29,705 nt of DNA from Proteiniphilum sp. UBA5283 (GCA_002408485.1 DHSP01000077.1:1-29705); one strand, 5' to 3'. Shown: positions 17,265-25,633, numbered from the stretch's first letter. The notes: generated from the letters alone by a model not told the origin. Translations and numbers: made by a program.

Positions 17265-17286
17265 CCACTTTCCCCCACATTTCCAC
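17265..17286 (-). promoter_or_regulatory. Candidate MraZ operator: three GTGG direct repeats
   Basis: The minus strand carries GTGG at 17283-17286, 17275-17278 and 17265-17268 (CCAC on the plus strand), with starts 8 and 10 nt apart, i.e. close to one helical turn. Known MraZ sites are short direct repeats centred on TGGG or GTGG upstream of mraZ, bound by the ring-shaped MraZ oligomer. Position 58-79 nt before the mraZ ATG and next to a candidate -7 element fits autoregulation. The link to MraZ is inference from family knowledge. Confidence 0.45.
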
Positions 17287-17444
17287 ACAATATTTTATAA
17301 AAAAGTTATCAACAGGCGCAGAAAAAACCCCATATACCTGAATTACAAACCATTAATCATCAGATAACAAAGTTGTACTTTTAGGTTCATCGTTGTAAAC
17401 GAAGAAATTTGACCAATCCTGCTCCATGCGTTCACTAATTTTTG

Positions 17445-17452
17445 TACATTTG
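17445..17452 (+). promoter_or_regulatory. Bacteroidota -7 promoter element for the acyltransferase operon (TACATTTG)
   Basis: TACATTTG matches TAnnTTTG exactly and lies 28 nt upstream of the ATG at 17481, predicting a transcript start near 17459. It overlaps an in-frame TTG at 17442, which therefore cannot be the start codon on this transcript. A TTTG at 17408-17411 is too far upstream to be a normal -33 element. Confidence 0.55.
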
Positions 17453-17480
17453 CGGCGTATTAGAAGTAGAGGAAAATACA

Positions 17481-18305
17481 ATGAGCCAAGAGAATGGATT
17501 CAGGATTAACGTGGACAATATTTTAAAGGCTAAGGCGCCAAAATATTATCACAGGATCCCCCGGTTTCTGATTAATTATCTCAAGCGAACACTTCACCAG
17601 GACGATATCAACGGAATTCTCTCCCGGAATAGCGAGGCGAAAGGAGTGGAGTTTATGCGCGCTCTGGTGGAAAAAGAATTTTGCCTGAGCTTAGAGATCC
17701 GCGGAGAAGAAAATATTCCGGAATCGGGAAAATTTACTTTCGCTTCCAACCATCCATTAGGTGGTTTGGATGGTATATGCCTTTCTGCATATCTTGGTAC
17801 GAAGTATGACGGAAAAATCAAGTACCTCGTAAACGATGTATTGTATTTCATTGATCCGCTGAAACCGATTTTTGTGCCCATCAACAAATATGGCGCTCAA
17901 GGGAAAGAATCGGCAAAAGCCATCAACGAAGCCTATGCTTCTACCAATCAGATCATCACATTCCCTGCGGGCTTATGCTCCCGGAAAATAAAAGGAAAGA
18001 TCATCGATCTGGATTGGATGAAGAATTTTATCATCAAGTCGGTGGAATACCAAAGAGACGTTATCCCCGTCCATTTCGAGGGCAAGAACTCCGCCTTCTT
18101 TTACAATTTCTCCAATCTCCGTAAAGCTTCCGGCCTAAAATTCAACATTGAGCTGATTTATCTGCCGGATGAAATGTTCAAAAACAGCCATCGCCAATTC
18201 ACCATCACATTTGGCCAATCCATTCCCTGGCAGACATTCGACAAGTCGAAAACACCGCAAGAATGGGCACAATATGTAAAAGACATGGCTTATGCCATGA
18301 AATGA
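17481..18305 (+). CDS. PlsC-like O-acyltransferase, probable GlsA-type amino-acid lipid acyltransferase
   Basis: This 274-residue protein belongs to the lysophospholipid acyltransferase (PlsC/LPLAT) superfamily, whose members transfer acyl chains to a hydroxyl group at the inner membrane. The catalytic block is NHPLGGLDG (His91 to Asp97), an HX5D spacing instead of the classic HX4D, as in a Bacteroidota-type subgroup. A second block, FPAGLCSRK, stands where PlsC has FPEGTRS. Just downstream, 24 nt away, is a GNAT-like N-acyltransferase; the pair resembles glsA/glsB of Bacteroides thetaiotaomicron, in which the N-acyltransferase makes acyl-glycine and this enzyme adds the second, ester-linked chain. 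The start is set by the promoter element just upstream. An alternative is a general acylglycerolphosphate acyltransferase. Confidence 0.82.
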   Translation: MSQENGFRINVDNILKAKAPKYYHRIPRFLINYLKRTLHQDDINGILSRNSEAKGVEFMRALVEKEFCLSLEIRGEENIPESGKFTFASNHPLGGLDGICLSAYLGTKYDGKIKYLVNDVLYFIDPLKPIFVPINKYGAQGKESAKAINEAYASTNQIITFPAGLCSRKIKGKIIDLDWMKNFIIKSVEYQRDVIPVHFEGKNSAFFYNFSNLRKASGLKFNIELIYLPDEMFKNSHRQFTITFGQSIPWQTFDKSKTPQEWAQYVKDMAYAMK

Positions 18306-18329
18306 CGATTATTTTTAACGCAACAAAGA

Positions 18330-19355
18330 ATGGAAAAGATCATAGAACCGGTCTCCAAGGAGCTGATAAAAAGCGAACTGACCGTACAGAAAAGAATAAG
18401 GAGCACCAACAAGGCCAACAATGAAATTTATGTATTTACCGCCCACGATTCTCCTAACCTGATGCGCGAAGTGGGCCGTCTGCGCGAAATAGCATTCCGT
18501 CATTACGGTGGCGGCACGGGACTGGAGGCCGACATTGACAAATACGACACCATGGAGATCCCCTACCGCCAGCTGATTGTATGGGATCCCGAAAATGAGG
18601 AGATACTGGGTGGGTATCGTTTTATTTATGGCTCCGACGTGGAGTTTGATGAGAGCGGGAAACCGATGTTAGCTACAGCCCACCTTCTGAATTTTTCACA
18701 GGAATTTATTGATGATTACCTGCCGTATACGGTAGAGCTGGGAAGATCGTTTGTCTCCCTGGAATATCAATCCACCTTATTGGGGAGAAAAGGAATTTTC
18801 GCACTCGACAACCTATGGGACGGGCTGGGAGCACTCACTGTCATCGACCCGGAAATCAAATATTTCTTCGGGAAGGTGACCATGTACGGCACCTACAACA
18901 AGCAAGCCCGAAACATGATTCTCTACTTCCTCAACAAACACTTTCCCGATAATCAGCAGATGGTGACCCCCATTGATCCTCTTGTAACCGGTACCGACAC
19001 GGAAAAAATGAAACAGCTTTTCCATGGCCGCAACTTTAAGGAGGATTATAAAATATTAAACAGAGAGGTGCGCGCGCTGGGATACAACATCCCGCCTCTC
19101 ATCAACGCATACATGAGTCTTTCGCCGACCATGCGATTCTTCGGCACCGCCATAAACGATGAATTTGGACAGGTCGAGGAGTCGGGAATCCTGATTGAAA
19201 TTGATCAGATTCTGGAGGAAAAGCGCGCACGCCATATCGAGACCTATTTAAAAAGCAAGCCCAGCAAGCGTTTCCTGATGAGACTCAGAGGGCTAATTTC
19301 CACAAAAAGAAAAATAAGAACCGAAGCTGCCCCGAAAGACAAAACAGAAAATTAA
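18330..19355 (+). CDS. GNAT-like N-acyltransferase, probable GlsB/OlsB-type amino-acid lipid synthase
   Basis: This 341-residue protein is of the acyl-homoserine-lactone-synthase/OlsB-like GNAT fold (Acetyltransf_5 type). Visible motifs are LREIAFRHYGGGTG (51-64), DKYDTMEIPYRQLIVWD (70-86), ILGGYRFIYG (92-101) and ELGRSFV (136-142), all typical of enzymes that move a long acyl chain from acyl carrier protein onto an amino acid amine. In Bacteroides the homologue GlsB makes N-acyl-glycine, the precursor of glycine lipids; in proteobacteria OlsB makes lyso-ornithine lipid. Substrate (glycine or ornithine) cannot be told from sequence here. The last 40 residues are strongly basic, suited to membrane association. 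It follows the O-acyltransferase gene by 24 nt, probably in one operon. Confidence 0.82.
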   Translation: MEKIIEPVSKELIKSELTVQKRIRSTNKANNEIYVFTAHDSPNLMREVGRLREIAFRHYGGGTGLEADIDKYDTMEIPYRQLIVWDPENEEILGGYRFIYGSDVEFDESGKPMLATAHLLNFSQEFIDDYLPYTVELGRSFVSLEYQSTLLGRKGIFALDNLWDGLGALTVIDPEIKYFFGKVTMYGTYNKQARNMILYFLNKHFPDNQQMVTPIDPLVTGTDTEKMKQLFHGRNFKEDYKILNREVRALGYNIPPLINAYMSLSPTMRFFGTAINDEFGQVEESGILIEIDQILEEKRARHIETYLKSKPSKRFLMRLRGLISTKRKIRTEAAPKDKTEN

Positions 19356-19604
19356 ATCGCCAATTCCTGCTTAAAAATAACCGGTGAACTAAATTCGACT
19401 CATTCAGAAACAAAAAGCAAGAAATAAAAGGCCATACCTATCGGTTTTCAGCTTTTCCTTTTTAAATAAACACTTTTATTGACTTTATTGCCAGCATCGG
19501 CAACTAATTGATAATACAACTATTACTCTCGGAAAATGCAATCGTTTGCACGGGGATTCGAAGTTATTTAAACCTTTTTCAATACCATACCATTTAGGTT
19601 ATTC

Positions 19605-19612
19605 TAACTTTG
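19605..19612 (+). promoter_or_regulatory. Bacteroidota -7 promoter element upstream of susC (TAACTTTG)
   Basis: TAACTTTG matches TAnnTTTG exactly. Transcription would start near 19619, giving a leader of about 115 nt before the susC ATG. No clear -33 TTTG is seen at the usual spacing, which may mean an activator is required, as is common at sus-type promoters; that last point is inference. Confidence 0.5.
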
Positions 19613-19638
19613 TATGTGGAGTGAAACAAATAAAATAA

Positions 19639-19716
19639 ATGAAAAAATTAACGTTTCGTTTATTTACTCATTCCATTTGTACCATTGTGAGAACGGAGAG
19701 AGTATTAATCAGTTAA
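19639..19716 (+). CDS. Possible 25-codon leader ORF in the susC 5' UTR
   Basis: An ATG at 19639, preceded by the A-rich stretch typical of Bacteroidota start regions, opens a 25-codon frame (MKKLTFRLFTHS, then ICTIVRTERVLIS) ending in TAA at 19714-19716, 18 nt before the susC ATG. It starts about 20 nt after the predicted transcript start. The first residues look like the beginning of a signal peptide, but no hydrophobic core follows. It may be a regulatory uORF, a remnant of an older gene start, or chance. Confidence 0.25.
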   Translation: MKKLTFRLFTHSICTIVRTERVLIS

Positions 19717-19734
19717 TCTTATAACGTTAACAAC

Positions 19735-22700
19735 ATGCATGTAAATTTTAAAAAAAACAGTAGAGTGTTTCTGATGACATTGTTGTCCGGGATGCTCATG
19801 ATTTTATCGGCAAGTGCCCAAACCGGCACGCCGATAAATGTAAGGGGAACCGTAACGGATATTGCCGGCGAACCGCTTGTCGGCGTCAATATTCTATTAC
19901 AAGGGACCTCTACCGGAACAGTTACCGATTATGATGGCAACTTTGTGCTTCAGGTTCCGGAGGACGGAGTACTGGAAGTGAGATACATCGGTTACAAACC
20001 GCAAACCATCTCCATCAACAGAAGAGCTGTTATCCAAATTGTAATGGATGAGGATACTGAGTTACTCGAAGAGGTGGTAGTAATCGGTTATGGAACCGTA
20101 AGAAAAAATGATGCTACCGGCTCAGTGGTTGCAGTAGATGCCACCAAGCTAAACAGGGGTCTGGCCACATCTCCGTCAGATCTTTTAGCAGGTCAGGTGG
20201 CCGGTCTGAGTGTTACTTCCGCAGGAGGGGCACCCGGTTCTTCTGCAAATATTCGCATACGCGGAGGATCCTCCATGTCGGCCAGCAACGATCCGTTGAT
20301 CGTGATCGACGGTGTACCGGTAGACAACGCCACCAATGTGAACGGAATGTCGAATCCACTGAGCACCATAAACTCGAACGACATTGAATCATTTACCGTT
20401 TTAAAAGACGCCTCAGCCACTGCCATTTATGGATCACGTGCGTCAAACGGGGTCATTATCATCACAACCAAGAAAGGGCAATCGGGAAAGATGAAGCTGG
20501 CTTATAACGGAAATTTCTCCGTGAGCACACGCACCGGAGCTGTAGATGTGATGGACGCTCCCACCTTTAGAAAATACGTCATCAATTCTTTTGGGGAGGA
20601 TAGCCAGCAAGCTGCCGCCCTTGGCAGCACCGAAACGAACTGGCAGGACAAGATCTTCCGGGTAGCAGCCAGTACTGATCACAATCTGAGTGCGTCGGGC
20701 ACAGCAGCCGAAGTGCTTCCTTATCGCGTTTCTGTGGGATACACCAACGAAAACGGTATCCTGAGAACGTCCAATCTGGAAAGATTCACAGGCAGTGTGA
20801 ATCTTAGCCCTTCCTTTTTTGACAATCAGCTGAGAGTACAAATGAATGCAAAAGGGATGTACATCACCAACCGTTTTGCAGATCAGGGAGCCATCAACTC
20901 GGCCACTCAGTTCGACCCAACCATGCCAGTATACGATACCACGGGATCGCCTTACGGCAACGGCTACCATATGACACTCAAAACCAATGGCACTCCCATC
21001 GACATCGCACTGGCCAACCCACTCGCCATCCTAATGCAAAAGCACGACAACTCCACGGTAATGCGCAGCATCGGAAACATGCAGGTAGACTACAACATGC
21101 CATTCCTGGATGGACTGAGAGCCAACCTTAATCTGGGATACGACATCTCGGACAGCAAGGGAGACGTGATCGTGGAAGACAACTCTCCCATGAGCTACAC
21201 ATGGGGCAGCTACAAGGCAGGATGGGGTGATAACAGGACATACACTCAATATAAGCTGAATACGCTGCTTGACTTCTACCTGAACTACGTGAAGGAAGTT
21301 GGGGTACACCGTTTTGATGCGATGGGAGGGTATTCCTGGCAACGCTTCTTTAACGAAACCGAGGATACCTATCCCTATTCTGCTGCTATGGCGGCAGAAA
21401 AGGGTGAAAAGTTTTACCGTGAGAGCTACGACTATTCTACGGAGAGTTTCGTGATCTCTTTCTTCGGACGTCTGAACTACTCGTTGCTGGATCGATACCT
21501 GCTCACCCTCACCCTGCGTAACGACGGTTCGTCGCGCTTCAGTCCCGACAATAAGTGGGGCCTCTTCCCCTCTGCTGCCTTCGCCTGGAAGGTGATCAAC
21601 GAACCATTCATGGAAGGTGCAGGAAAAGCGATGTCTGACCTGAAGTTACGCCTCGGGTACGGTGTCACCGGACAACAGAACCTGGGCAGTGGCGACTATC
21701 CCTGGATGGGCCGTTACAGCTACAGCCAGGCGGGAGCCAATTACTTCTTTGGCGATCAGATGATCTCACTCATTCGCCCGCTGGCATACGACGAGAACCT
21801 GAAATGGGAGGAAACCACTACCTACAACGCTGGCCTGGACTATGGCTTCCTGAATAACCGTATCTCCGGTGCCGTGGATGTCTACTACCGTAAGACAACC
21901 GACCTGCTCAATACTGTGGGCATTGCTGCTGGCACCAACTTCAGCAACCAGCTGCTCACCAACGTGGGCGAACTGGAAAACAAGGGTATCGAGTTCACCA
22001 TCACCGGACGCCCCCTGGTCACCCGCGACTGGAGCTGGAACTTGAGCTACAACGTAACCTTCAACCAGAACAGGATCACCAAGCTGACCATCAACGATGA
22101 CCCGAACTATGTGGGTGTTCGCTTCGGCGGTATCGACGGCGGTACCGGAAACAACATCGCCATCCATGCCGTAAACTACCCGGCCAGCTCCTTCTACGTC
22201 TATGAACAGGTGTATGACAAGGCCGGAAAACCGCTGGAAGGGGTTTTTGTAGATCAGAATGCCGACGGCTCCATCAACGAACAGGATATGATTCCCTATA
22301 AGAATGCTTCACCCGATGTGTATATGGGCTTATCTTCTCAGCTCGCCTACAAGAACTGGGACTTCAATTTCTCCGTTCGCGGCAACATCGGCAACTACGC
22401 CTACAACAACATTCAGTCCAACCGCGAGTCGAAAAACACCACCTTTGACCCCTCGGGATGGCTCAAGAACAGGGTCAACAGCGCTACATACACCAACTTC
22501 GATGCGGTGCACTATCAGTCCAGCTACTACATCCAGAATGCCTCCTTCATGAAGGTAGACAATGTCTCTCTGGGATACAACTTTACACACATGCTGAACC
22601 GTCAGCAGTCGGGAAGAATCCATTTCACCGTTCAGAATCCGTTCGTACTGACAAATTACAGCGGCCTCGATCCGGAATTCACCAACAACGGTATCGACAA

Positions 22701-22755
22701 CAATATCTATCCTCACCCACGCGTGTTTATCCTGGGACTCAATCTTAATTTTTAA
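19735..22755 (+). CDS. susC: SusC-family TonB-dependent outer membrane transporter
   Basis: SusC proteins are 22-strand outer-membrane barrels that import oligosaccharides with energy from TonB and a SusD lid. The 1006-residue protein has a signal peptide (about 1-28, ending SASAQ), a carboxypeptidase-regulatory-like domain (about 35-107; GEPLVGVNILLQGT, GTVTDYDGNF), a TonB-box-like stretch EEVVVIGYG (112-120), the plug domain with IRIRGG, PLIVIDGVP and LKDASATAIYGSRASNGVI, then the barrel ending in an aromatic residue (LGLNLNF). There is no STN domain before the regulatory-like domain, so direct signalling to an anti-sigma factor is not expected. susD follows after 12 nt. The alpha-glucan substrate is inferred from the neighbouring SusE/F-like and GH13 genes. 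Confidence 0.95.
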   Translation: MHVNFKKNSRVFLMTLLSGMLMILSASAQTGTPINVRGTVTDIAGEPLVGVNILLQGTSTGTVTDYDGNFVLQVPEDGVLEVRYIGYKPQTISINRRAVIQIVMDEDTELLEEVVVIGYGTVRKNDATGSVVAVDATKLNRGLATSPSDLLAGQVAGLSVTSAGGAPGSSANIRIRGGSSMSASNDPLIVIDGVPVDNATNVNGMSNPLSTINSNDIESFTVLKDASATAIYGSRASNGVIIITTKKGQSGKMKLAYNGNFSVSTRTGAVDVMDAPTFRKYVINSFGEDSQQAAALGSTETNWQDKIFRVAASTDHNLSASGTAAEVLPYRVSVGYTNENGILRTSNLERFTGSVNLSPSFFDNQLRVQMNAKGMYITNRFADQGAINSATQFDPTMPVYDTTGSPYGNGYHMTLKTNGTPIDIALANPLAILMQKHDNSTVMRSIGNMQVDYNMPFLDGLRANLNLGYDISDSKGDVIVEDNSPMSYTWGSYKAGWGDNRTYTQYKLNTLLDFYLNYVKEVGVHRFDAMGGYSWQRFFNETEDTYPYSAAMAAEKGEKFYRESYDYSTESFVISFFGRLNYSLLDRYLLTLTLRNDGSSRFSPDNKWGLFPSAAFAWKVINEPFMEGAGKAMSDLKLRLGYGVTGQQNLGSGDYPWMGRYSYSQAGANYFFGDQMISLIRPLAYDENLKWEETTTYNAGLDYGFLNNRISGAVDVYYRKTTDLLNTVGIAAGTNFSNQLLTNVGELENKGIEFTITGRPLVTRDWSWNLSYNVTFNQNRITKLTINDDPNYVGVRFGGIDGGTGNNIAIHAVNYPASSFYVYEQVYDKAGKPLEGVFVDQNADGSINEQDMIPYKNASPDVYMGLSSQLAYKNWDFNFSVRGNIGNYAYNNIQSNRESKNTTFDPSGWLKNRVNSATYTNFDAVHYQSSYYIQNASFMKVDNVSLGYNFTHMLNRQQSGRIHFTVQNPFVLTNYSGLDPEFTNNGIDNNIYPHPRVFILGLNLNF

Positions 22756-22767
22756 CATCACACAACT

Positions 22768-24414
22768 ATGAAGACTGCAACATATAAAATTCTGATATTC
22801 ATCGCGATCATCATGACAACCGGGGGGGTAACCTCCTGCATTGATGACCTGAACACCATTCCCCTGGATAAGGAGGAACTGGTATCGGAAGTGGTTTTTG
22901 GCAGTGATCTGGGGTCTTACCAGGAACTGCTGGCCAAGATTTATGCTGGACTGGCCATCAGCGGAAATAGCGGCGGAGACGGCGATCCCGATGTGGCAGG
23001 CGTCGACGGAGGGAGCCAGGCATCCTTCCTCCGGGGTCTCTGGAACCTGCAGCAGCTCCCCACCGACGAGGCACATTGTGCCTGGAACGACGTGGGCATC
23101 CCCGACCTGAACTACATTACCTGGACTTCCAGCAATGTGTTCATCAAAGGGTTCTACTATCGCCTCTACTACCAGATCAATCTGGCCAATGCCCTTCTGA
23201 GGGAGACATCGGAAGAGAAACTCTCGTCACGGGGAGTGAGCCAGGCTGACCAGGAAAAGATTCGGACATTTCGAGCCGAAGCACGGTTTCACAGGGCGCT
23301 CGCCTACTACTACCTGCTCGACATGTTTCGCAATGTCCCCTTCGTGAATGAAGAAAGCCCGGTGGGAAGCACCCTCCCTCCCCAAATCATGGCAGCGGAC
23401 CTGTTCGACTACATTGAAAAAGAACTGCAGGAATGCGAGACCGACATGCTCGACCCCTTCGTGGGTTACAATACAACCCTCTACGGCCGTGCCCACAAGG
23501 CAGCCAACTGGGCGCTGCTCTCTCGTCTCTACCTCAATGCCGAGACCTACATCGGGGTGAAGAAGTATACCGAGAGCATAACCTACAGCAAGAAGGTGAT
23601 GAGTGTGAACTACCTGCTTGATCAGGTCTATGCAAATGTGTTCAAAGCAGACAACCACTACTCCCCGGAAATGATCTTCCCGATCCGCTACGAAGGATCC
23701 GACACACAGACCTGGGGTGGAATGACCTTTCTGCTGAGCGCGATGGAGCCCTCCGACCTGCAGGCAGAGGTGAATGCCGTTGGTGCATGGCAGGGGAACC
23801 GTGCCACCAAAGCACTGCTTCACACCTTTGAGCGTGAATATCAGCATGAGAAGGACAACCGCTTTTCCATGATCCGCCTCGACTATACGGAAAACGTGGA
23901 AATTGTGGATCCCTCCCTCTTCACCAACAATGGCATCCCCGTGGTGAAGTATTACAACCGAAACAGCGACGGTACACTGCCCCCGAGCAACATCGCCTAT
24001 ACCGACTTCCCGCTCTTCCGCCTGGGCGAGATCTACCTCAACTATGCCGAAGCGGTACTCAGAGGCGGTGCTGGCGGCGATGCCGCCACTGCCCTCCAGC
24101 TGGTAAACAACCTGAGAAAAAGAGCTTACAGCAACGACAATGCCGCCATCATCACCAGCGGCGAGCTGACACTGGATTATGTTCTGGACGAACGGGGACG
24201 TGAGTTCTTTTACGAGGGACAGCGACGCACCGACCTGGTTCGCTTTGGCAAGCTCACCGGTTCAGCCTACCTCTGGCCATGGAAAGGGAATGTACCCCAA
24301 GGACGATCGGTTGCCGACCACTTTAAGGTTTACCCCATTCCGGCTGACGACATGGGAGCAAACGAAAACCTGGTGCAAAACACCGGATATGAATCAACTA
24401 GTAACGCCAACTAA
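22768..24414 (+). CDS. susD: SusD/RagB-family glycan-binding surface lipoprotein
   Basis: This 548-residue lipoprotein has a signal peptide with lipobox VTSC and lipidated Cys24, followed by Ile-Asp-Asp, acidic residues that favour export to the cell surface. SusD proteins are TPR-based lids that bind glycan over the SusC barrel. Family motifs include LNTIPLDKE at the mature N-terminus, AEARFHRALAYYYLLDMF with NVPFV (near 165-195), GRAHKAANWALLSRLYL (near 235-251), FRLGEIYLNYAEAVLRGG (about 415-432) and the C-terminal ERGREFFYEGQRRTDLVRFGKL. The length is typical. It is 12 nt after susC and 14 nt before the susE-like gene. Confidence 0.95.
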   Translation: MKTATYKILIFIAIIMTTGGVTSCIDDLNTIPLDKEELVSEVVFGSDLGSYQELLAKIYAGLAISGNSGGDGDPDVAGVDGGSQASFLRGLWNLQQLPTDEAHCAWNDVGIPDLNYITWTSSNVFIKGFYYRLYYQINLANALLRETSEEKLSSRGVSQADQEKIRTFRAEARFHRALAYYYLLDMFRNVPFVNEESPVGSTLPPQIMAADLFDYIEKELQECETDMLDPFVGYNTTLYGRAHKAANWALLSRLYLNAETYIGVKKYTESITYSKKVMSVNYLLDQVYANVFKADNHYSPEMIFPIRYEGSDTQTWGGMTFLLSAMEPSDLQAEVNAVGAWQGNRATKALLHTFEREYQHEKDNRFSMIRLDYTENVEIVDPSLFTNNGIPVVKYYNRNSDGTLPPSNIAYTDFPLFRLGEIYLNYAEAVLRGGAGGDAATALQLVNNLRKRAYSNDNAAIITSGELTLDYVLDERGREFFYEGQRRTDLVRFGKLTGSAYLWPWKGNVPQGRSVADHFKVYPIPADDMGANENLVQNTGYESTSNAN

Positions 24415-24428
24415 ATATCACACAGACA

Positions 24429-25571
24429 ATGAAAAATATCATTCATATAATCGTATTACTGGCCGGCCTCTCTCTGTTCTGGTCCTGCCTGGAAGAAGAG
24501 AAGGTGGTGTTGCAGCAGCCGGAGAGCTTCGTACTCAACCTGCCAAAATATGCTTCCGCCATCTATGATCTGAAGAATACAGAATCGATTGAGTTCACCA
24601 CCTCACAGCCCGATTACGGCTTCACCGCTGCCGCCATCTACAGCGTACAGGTATCTCTCAATTCCAACTTTTCAAACCCGGTAACATTACCCGGCAGTTA
24701 CACCACCGCCAGGTTTGCGATCAACGCAGCCGACCTGGCATTGGCACTGGTCGGCATGCATGGTGTAACCGACGAAAGCGAATATCCCACTGCCCCCCAT
24801 CCCCTCTATGTACGTCTCTCATCCAAGCTGAACGAGAAAGGCGCCGGAGAGGTTCTCTCCAACATAATCACCCTTCCGCAGGTAAAGGGTTACTTCGCCC
24901 TCGACCCGATGGTGATGCCGGAAGAAATGTATATCATCGGCAATGTGGCCGGCAACTGGAGCTGGGACGGCGCTACTGTAATGGTTCCCGTATGGGGTTC
25001 CCCCGGCAAGTTCTGGGCGATGCAGTACCTGGGCAAAGCCGGTGATGGCGCCAACGCCGAGATCAAGTTCAACTACGCCAAGGCATGGGACGGCAACGAG
25101 ATAGGCTTTGGACAGGCAACAGTCAATGGTAGCGGCACTGCCGATCCGGGAGCATCAGACTCCGGAGGCAACATAGGCATCGGCAACCCGGGCTGGTATA
25201 TCGTCGTAGTGACCACCACCATCAATGGCCGCGAGTATGAGTTTGCCGTGGACTTCTATCCGCCGCACGTACACCTCCAGGGCAATGTAGCCGGTGGCAA
25301 CTGGGGCACCACTGACGTAGCATACCGATTTGCCGTACCCGACCTATCACTGGGAGCCGATGCCGCGTTTATTTCGCCTCCTTTCACCAACACCGGCGAG
25401 GTAAGAGCCAGCATCCAGCTGCCCGGTCACGAATGGTGGCACACCGAATTTCTCGTCTTCGATGGCGTCTTCGTGCCCCGTGGCGCGGGTAATGACCAAG
25501 ATCGCATTACCGGCAATGCAGGCCAGCGACTTCACATTAACTTTACCAGCTATACGGGTAAAATTGAATAA
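24429..25571 (+). CDS. susE: SusE-like starch-binding surface lipoprotein
   Basis: This 380-residue lipoprotein has lipobox FWSC with Cys20 followed by LEEEK, an acidic surface-export signal. Residues about 30-135 resemble the SusE N-terminal Ig-like domain (SFVLNLPKYASAIYDL, then a fibronectin-like strand pattern ending in VRLSSKL). Two carbohydrate-binding-like domains follow: one beginning MYIIGNVAGNWSWDGA (near 161) and a second near VHLQGNVAGGNWGTTD. Trp residues in these loops would stack on glucan. SusE binds starch at the surface and affects the size of imported oligosaccharides. Length is close to B. thetaiotaomicron SusE. A terminator-like hairpin lies just after its stop. Confidence 0.85.
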   Translation: MKNIIHIIVLLAGLSLFWSCLEEEKVVLQQPESFVLNLPKYASAIYDLKNTESIEFTTSQPDYGFTAAAIYSVQVSLNSNFSNPVTLPGSYTTARFAINAADLALALVGMHGVTDESEYPTAPHPLYVRLSSKLNEKGAGEVLSNIITLPQVKGYFALDPMVMPEEMYIIGNVAGNWSWDGATVMVPVWGSPGKFWAMQYLGKAGDGANAEIKFNYAKAWDGNEIGFGQATVNGSGTADPGASDSGGNIGIGNPGWYIVVVTTTINGREYEFAVDFYPPHVHLQGNVAGGNWGTTDVAYRFAVPDLSLGADAAFISPPFTNTGEVRASIQLPGHEWWHTEFLVFDGVFVPRGAGNDQDRITGNAGQRLHINFTSYTGKIE

Positions 25572-25583
25572 ACAAGCAGAACC

Positions 25584-25615
25584 GAAAAACCTCTTTCGCC
25601 AGAGGGAGGTTTTTC
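25584..25615 (+). terminator. Intercistronic rho-independent terminator-like hairpin between susE and susF
   Basis: A perfect 10-bp inverted repeat pairs GAAAAACCTC (25584-25593) with GAGGTTTTTC (25606-25615) across a 12-nt loop, with the T run in the 3' arm. It begins 12 nt after the susE stop and ends 18 nt before the susF ATG. No -7 promoter follows, so it should act as a partial terminator or as a 3'-end stabiliser that lowers susF output relative to susCDE. Confidence 0.65.
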
Positions 25616-25633
25616 ATTAAAACATTACACAGT

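Larger units (their letters stand above)
19356..19734 (+). other. Intergenic leader region upstream of susC
   Basis: This 379-nt A/T-rich stretch separates the acyltransferase operon from the Sus locus. It holds a -7 element at 19605-19612, a possible 25-codon ORF at 19639-19716, and two copies of TAACGTT (19649-19655 and 19722-19728), the second just before the susC start. No clear rho-independent terminator for the upstream operon was found; AAAAGG and CCTTTTT near 19427-19465 could pair only weakly across a long loop. Confidence 0.5.

Noticed and set aside
17306..17314. TTATCAACA, one mismatch from a DnaA box (TTATCCACA), between mraZ and the acyltransferase operon
   Set aside because: Only one imperfect copy is present, with no cluster of boxes, no dnaA or other origin gene, and no AT-rich unwinding repeats; a single near-match is expected by chance.
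21000..24400. Higher GC and more C-ending codons in the second half of susC and in susD than in the first part of susC
   Set aside because: By eye, individual lines go from about 40% to about 58% GC, but other lines near the susC start are already above 50%. Strong expression and codon selection explain it as well as transfer; without a full calculation it is not evidence of a foreign segment.
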